Origin: Saprospiraceae bacterium
GTDB lineage: Bacteria; Bacteroidota; Bacteroidia; Chitinophagales; Saprospiraceae
Assembly: GCA_020436935.1 (NCBI GenBank)
Contig: JAGQWX010000001.1
Coordinates: 248,001 to 312,000 of the forward strand
Reading direction: 5' to 3'
DNA length: 64,000 nt
Position numbers and translations under genes: made by a program. The notes under the pieces are model-generated. The model was not told the DNA's origin and made no database searches. It worked only from the letters and a program-made list of their open reading frames with translations. Below, in pieces: positions 34,063 through 43,081 of the stretch (the stretch's first letter is position 1; each line of letters starts with the position of its first letter).

Positions 34063-35466
34063 CTACTTCCCAATACAAAACCTCGAAAAAATTGAGTCCA
34101 GCAAATCCTCATTGGATATTTCTCCTGTGATCTCACCTAGGTGGTGCAACGCTCTTCTGATGTCCATGGCGATAAAGTCGCCTGTAACTCCACTCATCAG
34201 GCCGGAGATCACAGCATCTAGGCTTTCGCGCGCCTGTGAAAGGGCATCGAAGTGGCGGGAATTGGAGACAATGGTCTGATCGAGCATGGCGGGGTCGCTG
34301 ACGACCATGTCGTAGAGTTTTTCTTTGAGGTATTCGATGTTCATCTTGTTGAGGGCGGAGGCGGTAATGATGGAAGTGGAATCCACCAGTCCTTCTTTGT
34401 AATAGGTTTCAGGTTTTGTGTAGGGGTTGAGATCCATTTTATTGGCAATGCAGAGCAATGTGACCTCTGTATTTCCCGTCTGTGTGATGGTGAAGTCGAG
34501 TTCTCGCCACAACTGTTCCGGGGGGGTGATGGTCACATCAAAGACATATACAACGATGGTGGAAGTGCCTATTTTTTCGAAGGTGCGCTCAACGCCAATC
34601 ATTTCGATCTGGTCGTGGGCTTCGCGGATGCCGGCGGTGTCGATGAGGCGAAACTCTATGCCTTTGATGTTGAGGGTTTCTTCGATGGTGTCGCGCGTTG
34701 TACCGGCAATGTCTGAAACAATGGCCCGGTCTTCATTGAGCAGGGCATTGAGCAGGGTCGATTTTCCGGCATTGGGTCGTCCGGCGATAACGGTGGTTAC
34801 CCCGTTTTTGATGACATTGCCCAGGTGGAAAGAGTCCTGAAGGCGGGTGATGACGCGGTTGATTTGTTCGACCAGCTCTTTTAGTCTTTCCCTGTCTGCG
34901 AACTCTACATCTTCTTCACTGAAGTCGAGCTCGAGTTCGATCATGGCGGCAAAGTCGATCAGCTCCTGGCGCAATACTTTGATTTCATCGCTGAAACCTT
35001 TGCGCATCTGTTTCATGGCAAGATGGTGCCTTTGTTCTGATTTGCTGGCGATGAGGTCGGCAACCGCTTCTGCCTGCGACAGGTCCATCTTGCCGTTGAG
35101 GAAGGCTCGTAGTGTAAATTCTCCCCGCTCAGCCATCCTGGCACCGGCTTTGAGGCAAAGTGAAATCACTTTTTGCAGAATGTATGGTGAACCGTGGCAC
35201 GATAGCTCAACGATGTCTTCTCCTGTATATGAGCGTGGCGCTTTAAATATGCCTGCCACAACTTCGTCAATGGTGAATTCTTCTTCTCCCTCGACAATGC
35301 GGCCAAAGTGAAGGGTATTGCCGTCGACCTGCTCGAGGTCTTTTCCACGGAAAATGCTGTTGGCAAAGGAGATGGCCTGTTTACCGGAAAGTCGGATGAC
35401 GCCAATGGCCCCTTCTCCCGGAGGTGTACTTAGGGCAACTATGGTATCGTCAAGAATGATGCTCAA
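34063..35466 (-). CDS. mnmE: tRNA uridine-5-carboxymethylaminomethyl(34) synthesis GTPase MnmE
   Basis: A 467-residue GTPase that, with MnmG, installs the (carboxymethyl)aminomethyl group on U34 of certain tRNAs. The N-terminal tetrahydrofolate-binding domain spans about 1-120 (TPPGEGAIGVIRLSG). The G domain has P-loop GRPNAGKSTLLN near residue 229, DIAGTTRDT and DTAGIRE. The G4 motif reads NKMD, and the protein ends in the conserved FCIGK whose Cys is essential in E. coli. All motifs are intact and the length is normal. It lies 8 bases after an unknown 143-codon gene and probably shares its promoter. Confidence 0.97.
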   Translation of the reverse strand: MSIILDDTIVALSTPPGEGAIGVIRLSGKQAISFANSIFRGKDLEQVDGNTLHFGRIVEGEEEFTIDEVVAGIFKAPRSYTGEDIVELSCHGSPYILQKVISLCLKAGARMAERGEFTLRAFLNGKMDLSQAEAVADLIASKSEQRHHLAMKQMRKGFSDEIKVLRQELIDFAAMIELELDFSEEDVEFADRERLKELVEQINRVITRLQDSFHLGNVIKNGVTTVIAGRPNAGKSTLLNALLNEDRAIVSDIAGTTRDTIEETLNIKGIEFRLIDTAGIREAHDQIEMIGVERTFEKIGTSTIVVYVFDVTITPPEQLWRELDFTITQTGNTEVTLLCIANKMDLNPYTKPETYYKEGLVDSTSIITASALNKMNIEYLKEKLYDMVVSDPAMLDQTIVSNSRHFDALSQARESLDAVISGLMSGVTGDFIAMDIRRALHHLGEITGEISNEDLLDSIFSRFCIGK

Positions 35467-35474
35467 TGGATCGA

Positions 35475-35906
35475 TTAAGGGTTGGTGCGCATGTATTTTT
35501 TCCAGATGCTTTTGAATGCAGCTGCCATTTCTTTGGAGGTTTTGTCGTCGTATTTGATGACAATATCTTCTTCTTCTGTTGGAGGAGCTGAACAGGCAAT
35601 GCAGTCACCTGAAGCGTCATAGATGGCTACTTCAGAGATGAATGGATTGAAATCACTCTCCGGCAGGATGAGGAAGTTTTTGATCATGTCGATGTCGCTC
35701 ATTTGGTACATCTTCTGATATGCCTTCATGTTTTTCTCCACCGTTTTGGTGGCCGGCACGATGTATCGGTACTTGGTTTTTTCACCCAGGTTCACGCTAA
35801 CCAATTCAGAAAAATCTTTGTTTTCAATATCGTAGTGCAAAGCAGGGCTTACCACCCATACTTCTTTTGCTTTATCTTCTATTTTGATGAGTTGCTTGAT
35901 TGTCAT
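35475..35906 (-). CDS. conserved-looking protein of unknown function upstream of mnmE
   Basis: A 143-residue soluble protein; I do not recognise the family with confidence. It starts IKQLIKIEDKAKEVWVVSPALHYDIENKDFSELV and continues KYRYIVPATKTVEKNMKAYQKMY. This alternation recalls the non-catalytic phospholipase-D-like sensor domains found in some regulators. A possible CxxC (SGDCIACSAPPTEEED) lies near residue 113, followed by an acidic loop. There is no signal peptide or membrane segment. It has a good promoter in front and only 8 bases to mnmE. It may be a regulator or partner, but this is not known. Confidence 0.65.
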   Translation of the reverse strand: MTIKQLIKIEDKAKEVWVVSPALHYDIENKDFSELVSVNLGEKTKYRYIVPATKTVEKNMKAYQKMYQMSDIDMIKNFLILPESDFNPFISEVAIYDASGDCIACSAPPTEEEDIVIKYDDKTSKEMAAAFKSIWKKYMRTNP

Positions 35907-35931
35907 GACTTGTGTTTAAATTTTTGTTGTA

Positions 35932-35963
35932 CAAATCTAAAGAACGGAAGAGTAATAACCAAA
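35932..35963 (-). promoter_or_regulatory. promoter of the unknown gene-mnmE operon
   Basis: Read on the minus strand, TTTG (35963-35960), a 20-base spacer, and TAGATTTG (35939-35932) match the Bacteroidota promoter consensus TTTG-N19-21-TAnnTTTG. The predicted start of transcription lies about 19 bases before the ATG at 35906. Confidence 0.6.
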
Positions 35964-36020
35964 CGGGCTTAATATATGGTCTGTGTGAGCATCTACATTT
36001 CTAAATTTATTGAAAAAATC

Positions 36021-36326
36021 TTAAATAGTGCCTAGGTTTACTTTTTGGTGGACGATTCTGAGGATATGAATTATTTTCAATTCTTCAATAATTTTATAAA
36101 TGACCACATGCTTCTCAATATTCAAAAGTCTCAAATTGTCTGCAATCAAAGGATGGTTATGGCCAATGGTTGGCATATTTTGGATAGACAAAAATCCTCT
36201 ATTCAGTTTTTGCTGATAGAGCTCCTTTTGAGCTTTACCAAAAGTTAACTCAGTATAAGTCTGTATATCTGACAAATCGATGGATGCCGCATCAGAGAAA
36301 ATAATTTTATAACTAAGGCCTGACAT
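36021..36326 (-). CDS. parE: ParE/RelE-family toxin
   Basis: A 101-residue basic protein of the ParE/RelE fold: YKIIFSDAASIDLSDIQTYTELTFGKAQ, NMPTIGHNHPLIADNLRLLNIEKHVVIYKI, and IIHILRIVHQKVNL at the end. ParE-type toxins poison DNA gyrase; RelE types cleave mRNA at the ribosome. Which activity applies is unclear, but the antitoxin is of ParD type. I chose the ATG at 36326, which overlaps the last 14 bases of the antitoxin gene; the longer frame starting at 36374 lies inside the antitoxin gene and is not supported. Confidence 0.85.
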   Translation of the reverse strand: MSGLSYKIIFSDAASIDLSDIQTYTELTFGKAQKELYQQKLNRGFLSIQNMPTIGHNHPLIADNLRLLNIEKHVVIYKIIEELKIIHILRIVHQKVNLGTI

Positions 36327-36603
36327 GATCTGGAATAGATCTGTTGTTCTTAATATTTTCTGCCACTCGGGCATTTATGTTGTCCCAAAAATTTTCGTCA
36401 AAAGGTACTACTTTTCCAGCCTCAACATCATCCAAACCCTCCTGTACCAATTGTTGCAATCTTTTTCCTTGCCACATTTCTGATTGTTCCATTTTTAACC
36501 TCAGGGCATCTCTAAGTACTTCGGAGGCTGAGGCGTAATAGCCAGATTGAACCAATTTCTGTATGAACTCTTCGTAGGGTTTACCCAAATTTACTCGTTG
36601 CAT
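36313..36603 (-). CDS. parD: ParD-family antitoxin
   Basis: A 96-residue antitoxin. The N-terminal ribbon-helix-helix DNA-binding part is VNLGKPYEEFIQKLVQSGYYASASEVLRDALRLK, typical ParD; the acidic C-terminal part (VEAGKVVPFDENFWDNINARV) would bind and block the toxin. It is translated first, and its stop overlaps the toxin start. A palindrome over the promoter at 36620-36643 suits autoregulation by the complex. The pair sits between uvrB and an unknown gene, with no other mobile features. Confidence 0.87.
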   Translation of the reverse strand: MQRVNLGKPYEEFIQKLVQSGYYASASEVLRDALRLKMEQSEMWQGKRLQQLVQEGLDDVEAGKVVPFDENFWDNINARVAENIKNNRSIPDHVRP

Positions 36604-36619
36604 GGTACTAATTTTATTA

Positions 36620-36643
36620 CAAATATATCCATTTTTGGATATA
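36620..36643 (-). promoter_or_regulatory. autoregulatory operator overlapping the parDE promoter
   Basis: TATATCC-N6-GGATATA (36624-36643) is a perfect inverted repeat. Its left arm overlaps, on the minus strand, TATATTTG (36627 down to 36620), an exact -7 consensus match 17 bases before the parD ATG. A ParD ribbon-helix-helix protein bound here would block RNA polymerase. No -33 TTTG is evident. Confidence 0.6.
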
Positions 36644-36674
36644 GATGTGATATAATAGTGACAGCGGTGATAGG

Positions 36675-38699
36675 TTAAAGCGCTGACAATTTCTTCTTTA
36701 GGGCAAAAAGCTCATCCCGGTAGTGTGCAGCACTGATGAAATCAAGGTCCTTGGCGGCTTGTTTCATTTTGGCCTCTGTATCGGCCATGAGTTTTTGCAC
36801 ATGTTCCTTGTCCATGACGTTCATGATCGGATCGGCAGCAAAATCGTAATTGACCTCAGGTTCCACGTACGCCTTTGACTTTCTGCCCCTGATGTCGAGT
36901 ACCGATTGTTTGGACTCAATTTCTTCCCGGGTTTTTGCCAGTGTCCTTGGGGTAATGCCATGCTCTTCATTGTAGGCAATCTGTATGTCCCGACGTCTGC
37001 TGGTCTCGTCAATGGTGGCCTGCATGCTGTCGGTGATTTTATCGGCATAAAAGATGACGAGTCCATTCACGTTTCTAGCTGCCCTACCTGCAGTCTGTGT
37101 CAGCGAACGGTTGTTGCGCAGAAAGCCTTCCTTATCGGCGTCGAGCACCGCAACAAGCGATACCTCAGGCAAATCCAGCCCTTCCCGAAGCAGGTTGACC
37201 CCTACCAAGACATCAAAAACTCCCAATCTCAGATCGCGCAAAATTTCCACCCGCTCCAGTGTATCGACTTCAGAGTGGATGTAGCGCACTTTGATGTTGA
37301 GCCTTGATAAATATTTGGTGAGTTCTTCTGCCATTCTTTTGGTCAGCGTTGTCACCAAAATCCTCTCGTTTATTTTTACCCTCTTTTGTATTTCATCCAG
37401 CAAATCATCGATCTGGTTGAGGCTGGGCCTGACTTCAATGGGAGGGTCGAGCAATCCCGTTGGTCTAACAATCTGTTCCACCACCACCCCTTCTGTCTGC
37501 TCCAATTCGTAGTCACCCGGTGTAGCACTCACGTAAATGACCTGATTGGTCAGACCCTCAAATTCTGTAAAGGTGAGCGGCCTGTTATCAAGCGCTGAAG
37601 GTAGCCTGAATCCATAATTGACCAGGTTGATTTTCCTGGCGCGGTCGCCGCCCCACATGGCCCTCACCTGTGGCACAGTCACGTGACTTTCATCAATCAT
37701 CAGCAGCCAGTCATCTGGAAAATAATCCAAGAGACAGAATGGCCTTGTGCCTGGTTTTCTGCCGTCAAAAAAGCGTGAATAGTTTTCAATGCCACTGCAA
37801 TAGCCCAGCTCGCGCATCATTTCAAGGTCCAGATTCACACGTTCAGAAATCCTTCTGGCCTCAATGAATCGCTTTTCTGCTTCAAAAAACTTTTCATGTT
37901 CGTGGAGCTCATCTTCGATGTTTCTGATGATCATCTTCAGCTTGTCTTTTGGTGCTACGTACAGGTTGGCCGGGAAGATGGCGGCATGATCCATAGAGCT
38001 GATTCTCTTGCCGGAAGTAAGTTCGATCTGTTCTATCTCCTCGATTTCATCCCCAAAGAATATGATCCTGTATCCAAAGTCGGCATATGGCAGATTGACG
38101 TCGACAGTATCGCCCCTTACCCTGAAGGTACCTCTTTTGAAGTCGGTTTCTGTCCTGCTGTACAAACTGTCATTGAGCTTGTACAGAAATCCATTTCTAC
38201 TGACCGTCTGGCCCTTTTGCAAACGGATGATACCAGTAGCATAATCCTCCGGATTGCCCATACCATAGATGCAGGATACAGAAGATACGATGATGATATC
38301 CCTCCTGCCGCTGAGCAGTGAAGTGGTAGCTCTAAGCCTGAGCTTATCTATTTCTTCATTGATGGAGAGGTCTTTCTCAATATAGGTGTCAGAATGCGTG
38401 ATGTATGCTTCCGGTTGATAATAGTCATAATAGGAGACAAAAAACTCGATGGCGTTGTCAGGGAAAAACTCTTTGAACTCGGAGTAAAGCTGGGCGGTGA
38501 GTGTTTTGTTGTGCGTAAGGATGAGGGTAGGCCTGTTGACCTGTGCGATGACATTGGCCATGGTAAAGGTCTTGCCCGATCCTGTAACGCCCAACAGGAC
38601 CTGCGCCCTGTCTTGTTCATTGAGCCCCTGAACCAGTTGCTCTATTGCCTTTGGCTGATCACCGGTTGGCTCGTAATTGGAGGTAAGTTTGAAATTCAT
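36675..38699 (-). CDS. uvrB: excinuclease ABC subunit B
   Basis: A 674-residue UvrB, the damage-verifying helicase of nucleotide excision repair. Walker A is [10 protein letters not shown] near residue 38, the beta-hairpin region is [11 protein letters not shown] near residue 90, and DESH lies near residue 340. The C-terminal helicase half has [12 protein letters not shown] and QTAGRAARN, and the UVR (UvrC-binding) domain occupies the last 40 residues ([20 protein letters not shown]). All motifs and the length are normal. The gene is single, upstream of the parDE pair on the same strand. Confidence 0.98.
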   Translation of the reverse strand: MNFKLTSNYEPTGDQPKAIEQLVQGLNEQDRAQVLLGVTGSGKTFTMANVIAQVNRPTLILTHNKTLTAQLYSEFKEFFPDNAIEFFVSYYDYYQPEAYITHSDTYIEKDLSINEEIDKLRLRATTSLLSGRRDIIIVSSVSCIYGMGNPEDYATGIIRLQKGQTVSRNGFLYKLNDSLYSRTETDFKRGTFRVRGDTVDVNLPYADFGYRIIFFGDEIEEIEQIELTSGKRISSMDHAAIFPANLYVAPKDKLKMIIRNIEDELHEHEKFFEAEKRFIEARRISERVNLDLEMMRELGYCSGIENYSRFFDGRKPGTRPFCLLDYFPDDWLLMIDESHVTVPQVRAMWGGDRARKINLVNYGFRLPSALDNRPLTFTEFEGLTNQVIYVSATPGDYELEQTEGVVVEQIVRPTGLLDPPIEVRPSLNQIDDLLDEIQKRVKINERILVTTLTKRMAEELTKYLSRLNIKVRYIHSEVDTLERVEILRDLRLGVFDVLVGVNLLREGLDLPEVSLVAVLDADKEGFLRNNRSLTQTAGRAARNVNGLVIFYADKITDSMQATIDETSRRRDIQIAYNEEHGITPRTLAKTREEIESKQSVLDIRGRKSKAYVEPEVNYDFAADPIMNVMDKEHVQKLMADTEAKMKQAAKDLDFISAAHYRDELFALKKKLSAL

Positions 38700-38807
38700 A
38701 ACAGTGAATAAACGAAGAATTGATAAACAATCTTTGGAAAATAAAGGTAATTTTTTTGACTATTTCTTAGAAAGCTCTCAACATCAATTACAGAAAATTG
38801 AAAATGA

Positions 38808-38831
38808 AAAAGGGGCCTGTAAGCCCCTTTT
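38808..38831 (-). terminator. intrinsic terminator of the sugar isomerase gene
   Basis: AAAAGGGGC (38808-38816) pairs with GCCCCTTTT (38823-38831) around a 6-base loop, directly after the minus-strand stop at 38835. On that strand the hairpin ends in a T-run, as expected for Rho-independent termination. Confidence 0.8.
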
Positions 38832-38834
38832 CTT

Positions 38835-39887
38835 TTATATACCCAATATCTTTCTCAAATGCCCTTCGTCTGCTGCGCCACCGGCAAAATCGTCAAATGC
38901 TTTTTCTGTCACTTTGATGATGTGGTCGGCGATAAACGGAGCGCCTTCTTCGGCACCTTGCTGTGGTGATTTGATGCAACACTCCCATTCCAATACTGCC
39001 CATCCGTCATAGTCGTACTGGGATAGTTTGGAAAAGATGGCTGCAAAATCAACCTGTCCGTCACCCAATGAACGGAATCTTCCGGCTCTTTCTGTCCATC
39101 CCTGGTAACCGCCATATACACCTACTCTTCCTGTAGGGTTGAACTCAGCGTCTTTGACGTGAAACATCTTGATTCTTTCGTGGTAAAAGTCGATGTACTG
39201 AAGATAATCGAGCTGCTGGAGCACAAAGTGTGATGGATCGTACAACAAACAAGCCCTTGGGTGATTGTCCACTGCCTTGAGGAACATTTCATATGAAGCA
39301 CCGTCATGAAGGTCTTCACCAGGATGCACTTCGTAACAAACATTCACACCTACTTCATCTGCCACATTGAGCATTGGCAACCATCGGTCTGCGAGCTCTC
39401 TGAAGCCAAGCTCCACAAGACCTCCTGGTCTTTGCGGCCATGGATACACTGTTGGCCACAGCAAAGCACCACTGAATGTCGCATGGGCATTGATTCCCAG
39501 ATTTGCACTTGACTTGATGGCCTTGGTCACTTGATCTTTTGCCCACTCTGTTCTTTCTGCAGGCTTGCCGTGCAATTCTGCCGGCGCAAATGCGTCAAAC
39601 ATGTCGTTGTATGCCGGATGTACTGCTACCAATTGCCCCTGAAGGTGGGTACTCAACTCTGTTATTTCAAGACCAAAACTATTGACCTTGCCTTTGAGGT
39701 CGTCGCAATAGGTTTTGCTGGTAGACGCTTTATCGAGGTCTATCAGCCTGCTGTCCCAGGTTGGGATCTGAATGCCTTTATATCCCAGATCTGCAGCCCA
39801 CTTACAAACGCCCTCCAATGAATCAAATGGTGCTTTGTCACCCATGAACTGTGCCAGAAATATGGCCGGTCCTTTGATTGTCTTCAT
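38835..39887 (-). CDS. sugar phosphate isomerase/epimerase-family TIM barrel
   Basis: A 350-residue xylose-isomerase-like barrel. It begins TIKGPAIFLAQFMGDKAPFDSLEGVCKWAADLGYKGIQIPTWD. Likely metal ligands are Glu in NVCYEVHPGEDLHDG near residue 187, Asp and His in LLYDPSHFVLQQ near residue 217, His in IKMFHVKDAEF near residue 243, and Glu in WAVLEWECCI near residue 303. Proteins of this type in Bacteroidota are associated with catabolism of inositols or of oxidised (3-keto) sugars. No partner oxidoreductase is adjacent. No signal peptide. Confidence 0.87.
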   Translation of the reverse strand: MKTIKGPAIFLAQFMGDKAPFDSLEGVCKWAADLGYKGIQIPTWDSRLIDLDKASTSKTYCDDLKGKVNSFGLEITELSTHLQGQLVAVHPAYNDMFDAFAPAELHGKPAERTEWAKDQVTKAIKSSANLGINAHATFSGALLWPTVYPWPQRPGGLVELGFRELADRWLPMLNVADEVGVNVCYEVHPGEDLHDGASYEMFLKAVDNHPRACLLYDPSHFVLQQLDYLQYIDFYHERIKMFHVKDAEFNPTGRVGVYGGYQGWTERAGRFRSLGDGQVDFAAIFSKLSQYDYDGWAVLEWECCIKSPQQGAEEGAPFIADHIIKVTEKAFDDFAGGAADEGHLRKILGI

Positions 39888-40188
39888 ATTATTTTCTTTG
39901 AATTATTAACGATAATGAATTTTATATCCGCCTTCAGCACCGTGAACAAACACAATTGCTGAAGGTTTTTTTTAGCGGTCTAAAAATAAAGGATGCTTAC
40001 CTATGTTCCAAATGATGTTGGACATTAAACTTTTTGGACACTTACAGAACAGAAAAAGTAATAACAATGGAAGAGTTTAGAGCCATTGAATGTGTCTGAT
40101 TTAGAATTGGGTTAGTCATTTAAAATTGTCCCGTTCCAAAATAAATATGTTTTTTTTGGACTGTGTCTGCAGAAATAAGAAACCAGTG
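39888..40188. other. 301-base intergenic region with an orphan terminator and short repeats
   Basis: No gene is visible between the histidine kinase stop and the sugar isomerase start. It holds a strong plus-strand terminator-like hairpin (39931-39973), a small hairpin CAATGG/CCATTG at 40065-40088, and two loosely similar segments at 40005-40050 and 40133-40178 (both begin GTTCCAAA and contain TTTTTGGAC). These might be remnants of a mobile element end, but no transposase frame remains. Confidence 0.45.
39931..39973 (+). terminator. plus-strand intrinsic terminator without a plus-strand gene
   Basis: CCTTCAGCA (39931-39939) pairs with TGCTGAAGG (39957-39965), followed by eight T (39966-39973). 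This is a strong Rho-independent signal on the plus strand, yet both neighbouring genes are on the minus strand. On the minus strand it would be a hairpin in the leader of the sugar isomerase gene, preceded by an A-run. Confidence 0.65.
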
Positions 40189-41364
40189 CTATTGTTCGCT
40201 GCCCTTTTGCAATCTGATGGTGAAAGTGGTGCCCTCACCGGGCTTGCTGGCCTTGACGAAAATCTTACCGTTGTGGTAATTTTCAATGATGCGTTTTGCC
40301 AGGGAGAGTCCGAGTCCCCAACCCCTTTGTTTGGTGCTGTATCCGGGCTGAAATACGGTTTTAAATTTGGATGCGGGAATGCCCTTGCCCGTGTCGGTGA
40401 TGTCTACTGCGATGTCATTTTCTTCTGCATAGACTTTTACTGACAATCGACCTTTGCCGTCCATAGCGTCGAGTGCGTTTCTGATGAGGTTTTCTACCAC
40501 CCATTGGAAAAGGTGGTCATTGACCATGGCGTGGTGATCTTTGCCGTCAGAAGCCAAAGGCGGGAATTCTACTTTTCTGGAGGCTCTTCGCTGCATATAT
40601 TGCAAAACCTCTTCGAGCAAGGCGTTGAGGTTGGTGCTTGTCAGTTCGGGACTGGAGCCTATTTTAGAAAAACGGTCGGCTACGAGATTGAGCCGGTCAA
40701 CGTCTTTCTCGAGTTCATCCAGCACGTCTTTGTATTCTTCCTGATCTTCAGACATCATGCGGAGATGATCAATCCAGCCAAGAATGGCAGAAATGGGTGT
40801 GCCCAATTGATGCGCCGTTTCTTTTGCCATGCCGGCCCAAACGCGGTTTTGCTCTGCCCTTCGGGATGAGTTGAAAATAAAATACCCCAGGCCAATGTAA
40901 GACCCAATCAATAAGATTTGCACAAAAGGATAGTACTTGATGTATTGGAGCAGCTTGGAGTTAAAGTAGTAAACCTTGAGTGTTGCCAGTTCGCTTGAAA
41001 TGGGTGTTTTTCCTTCTTTTAAAAATTCTGCGATTTTTTCATTGATGAATTCTTCATCGGTGATGGGTTCTCCGCTGTCATCAAAATTCCAGGCCTGTTT
41101 TATGCCCTCCTCGTATTCAATGATACAGGGCAAGGGAAACTCACTCGTGATCTGCATGGGAAGGGAAACATCATTGGCATAATCGGCATTGTTGAGGGTA
41201 AACTCAAGCGCACTGGTGTAGAGACGAGCATTCTTCTGCTCATTTTCAATGAGATTGCGCGCCAGATAATTGGAATACAAAACGGTAATGATCAGAATGA
41301 CTCCGCCAAATATGGCCAATATAGCCTTCCAATACGACCGCTGCTGGTAAATGTCCTGGTTCAT
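40189..41364 (-). CDS. membrane sensor histidine kinase
   Basis: A 391-residue kinase. Two membrane segments (about residues 12-33 and 142-165) enclose an extracytoplasmic sensor of about 110 residues. The phospho-acceptor motif is ETAHQLGTPISAILGWIDH near residue 185; the ATPase domain has N-box LIRNALDAM near residue 289, G1 DTGKGIPASKF near residue 317 and G2 GWGLGLSLAKRI near residue 342. The H-box variant HQLGTP is common in Bacteroidota kinases. No response-regulator gene is next to it, so it is an orphan here; its stimulus is unknown. Confidence 0.93.
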   Translation of the reverse strand: MNQDIYQQRSYWKAILAIFGGVILIITVLYSNYLARNLIENEQKNARLYTSALEFTLNNADYANDVSLPMQITSEFPLPCIIEYEEGIKQAWNFDDSGEPITDEEFINEKIAEFLKEGKTPISSELATLKVYYFNSKLLQYIKYYPFVQILLIGSYIGLGYFIFNSSRRAEQNRVWAGMAKETAHQLGTPISAILGWIDHLRMMSEDQEEYKDVLDELEKDVDRLNLVADRFSKIGSSPELTSTNLNALLEEVLQYMQRRASRKVEFPPLASDGKDHHAMVNDHLFQWVVENLIRNALDAMDGKGRLSVKVYAEENDIAVDITDTGKGIPASKFKTVFQPGYSTKQRGWGLGLSLAKRIIENYHNGKIFVKASKPGEGTTFTIRLQKGSEQ

Positions 41365-41419
41365 TCCTTCTTAAAGGTCCGGTAATAAAACGATGCATTC
41401 CATTTAAAAAGTATAGACA

Positions 41420-42436
41420 CTATTGATTGGCTTTGGTATAATAATAAACCACTCTTGTGAGCCATTTTGCAGGATCTTTTTCTTTGAGTGGGTCTGTAAC
41501 ATACTCTTCAATGACGGGTGGATCCATCAGCAGATTGCGGTCCAGCATGTAGGCATCAATGGCGGTATGGGCCTTTCCAATATCGTCATAGCTGCCATAG
41601 TATTCTACAACTACCGCATCTTTTTCATCAATATGCAATGAAGAAAGTCCCTTGACATTGGTTTCCTTGGTGACAGGAATGGCTGTTGCCATGTCTGTGG
41701 TTTGCTGGGTCTCATCGTATTTAAAATACAAGGCACTTGGCATTCCTTTCATGGTCAGGCCTTCATCCTGGACCTTCTGGAAGATGGCGCCAAGGTTCTG
41801 CGTGTAAAATTTTTGTATGTCAGCAAATGCCACCACATCTCTGTTCATGACAAAATCCTTCTCATCTTCTTCACTTTCCTCGATCTGAAAGCCATTGTAC
41901 ACCTTGTCTTCAAAGCGTTCTTCGGCAATTTCTTCAAGATGCTTCAAGCCTTTTTTGTAAGAACTCCTGATCATATACTTGTAAAATGGGCCAAATACAT
42001 TGTATGGAAAAGACATTCTGCTGTTCATCGTCCAGGTTACGTTGGTAGATTTCTCGCTGATCGGTTCGAAAAGGAAAAAATACCTGGATGTATCCATATC
42101 ATCGAAAAGCAAGTCTGCATCGATTCTTTTGTAAGGATCCGTTTTTGTATAGGTCACATGGCCGTTGCCCAGTTTTTTGCTTTGCCAGGAATATGACGCT
42201 CCTTCTCCAGCAGATTTTACTCCATAGGTGAGCACAGTTTCGGGATCTTCAGCCAACCATGGATTCCAGGTGTTGGCGGACTTGAGATCATGTGTCAGAT
42301 TGTATAAATAATTTGCCGGTGCATCCATTTCCCTGGAATAATTCACTTGTACATCCTTGGGCATAAATATGCCCAAAATGATAAACACAAGCAGAAGGAT
42401 TCCCAATATGATGCCTATCTTTTTCAGTACTTTCAT
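41420..42436 (-). CDS. membrane-anchored SRPBCC plus GyrI-like protein
   Basis: A 338-residue protein with one N-terminal membrane segment (about residues 5-25, IGIILGILLLVFIILGIFM). An SRPBCC (START-like) domain covers about 30-165 (VNYSREMDAPANYLYNLTHDLKSANTWNPWL). A GyrI-like small-molecule-binding domain covers about 185-335. The combination probably binds hydrophobic ligands, but its role is not known. It is the last gene of a minus-strand run thrB - CDP-alcohol phosphotransferase - hemJ - this gene, 41 bases after hemJ. Confidence 0.82.
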   Translation of the reverse strand: MKVLKKIGIILGILLLVFIILGIFMPKDVQVNYSREMDAPANYLYNLTHDLKSANTWNPWLAEDPETVLTYGVKSAGEGASYSWQSKKLGNGHVTYTKTDPYKRIDADLLFDDMDTSRYFFLFEPISEKSTNVTWTMNSRMSFPYNVFGPFYKYMIRSSYKKGLKHLEEIAEERFEDKVYNGFQIEESEEDEKDFVMNRDVVAFADIQKFYTQNLGAIFQKVQDEGLTMKGMPSALYFKYDETQQTTDMATAIPVTKETNVKGLSSLHIDEKDAVVVEYYGSYDDIGKAHTAIDAYMLDRNLLMDPPVIEEYVTDPLKEKDPAKWLTRVVYYYTKANQ

Positions 42437-42477
42437 TTCTTTGTATAGTTTTTCTTTATCAGCAATTCAGACCACGT

Positions 42478-43029
42478 TCAGGCCTCACCTTTTTTGGTTC
42501 GTATGTTTTTATAAAGCTTTGTAAATGTAATCAATAATGCAATGATTATCAAAATAGTGACAATAAGCACCAAGGGATTAGTCATGTTCTTCAGCACCGC
42601 CAGTGATACAATGATGATCATCAAAACTGTTGGAATTTCATTGAATAATCTTGCGCCCATGGAGGTCATTGGCATCTTGCCGGCTTCAAATGCTTTGATC
42701 ACTTTTTTACTGTATCCATGGTAGCCGGACAATACCAGCAAGAACAACAGCTTGAAATGCATCCAGATATTGCCTTTAAACCATTCCCAACCGTAAAAAT
42801 ATAAAATGGACAAACCTGCTATCCAGGTAATCACCATAGCCGGTGTCATGATGATTTTGTAGACCCTCCATTCCATCAGTCCCAGCTGTCGGGTAAGAAT
42901 ACTCTTTTCAGGTTCTGTTTTGGTGAGTGCTTCTGCATGATATACAAACATTCTGCCGAGGTAAAATATGGCAGCAAACCAGGAAATGAATCCAATGATG
43001 TGAATGATCTTAAATATCAGCGCTGCCAT
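42478..43029 (-). CDS. hemJ: protoporphyrinogen IX oxidase HemJ (CopD-like family)
   Basis: A 183-residue membrane protein with about five hydrophobic segments. The HemJ signature is clear at the N-terminus: KIIHIIGFISWFAAIFYLGRMFVYH, with the conserved His and Arg. Further on, HFKLLFLLVLSGYHGY and ARLFNEIPTVLMIIIV match the family. HemJ oxidises protoporphyrinogen IX to protoporphyrin IX, the penultimate step of heme synthesis, in bacteria without HemG or HemY. The heme-protein gene in this window (cytochrome c peroxidase) would depend on such a step, but the genes are far apart. Confidence 0.88.
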   Translation of the reverse strand: MAALIFKIIHIIGFISWFAAIFYLGRMFVYHAEALTKTEPEKSILTRQLGLMEWRVYKIIMTPAMVITWIAGLSILYFYGWEWFKGNIWMHFKLLFLLVLSGYHGYSKKVIKAFEAGKMPMTSMGARLFNEIPTVLMIIIVSLAVLKNMTNPLVLIVTILIIIALLITFTKLYKNIRTKKGEA

Positions 43030-43081
43030 AGACTATTGTTTGAATGGTAAAAATAAGCATACTTGGTTCATCGGAAAATGG

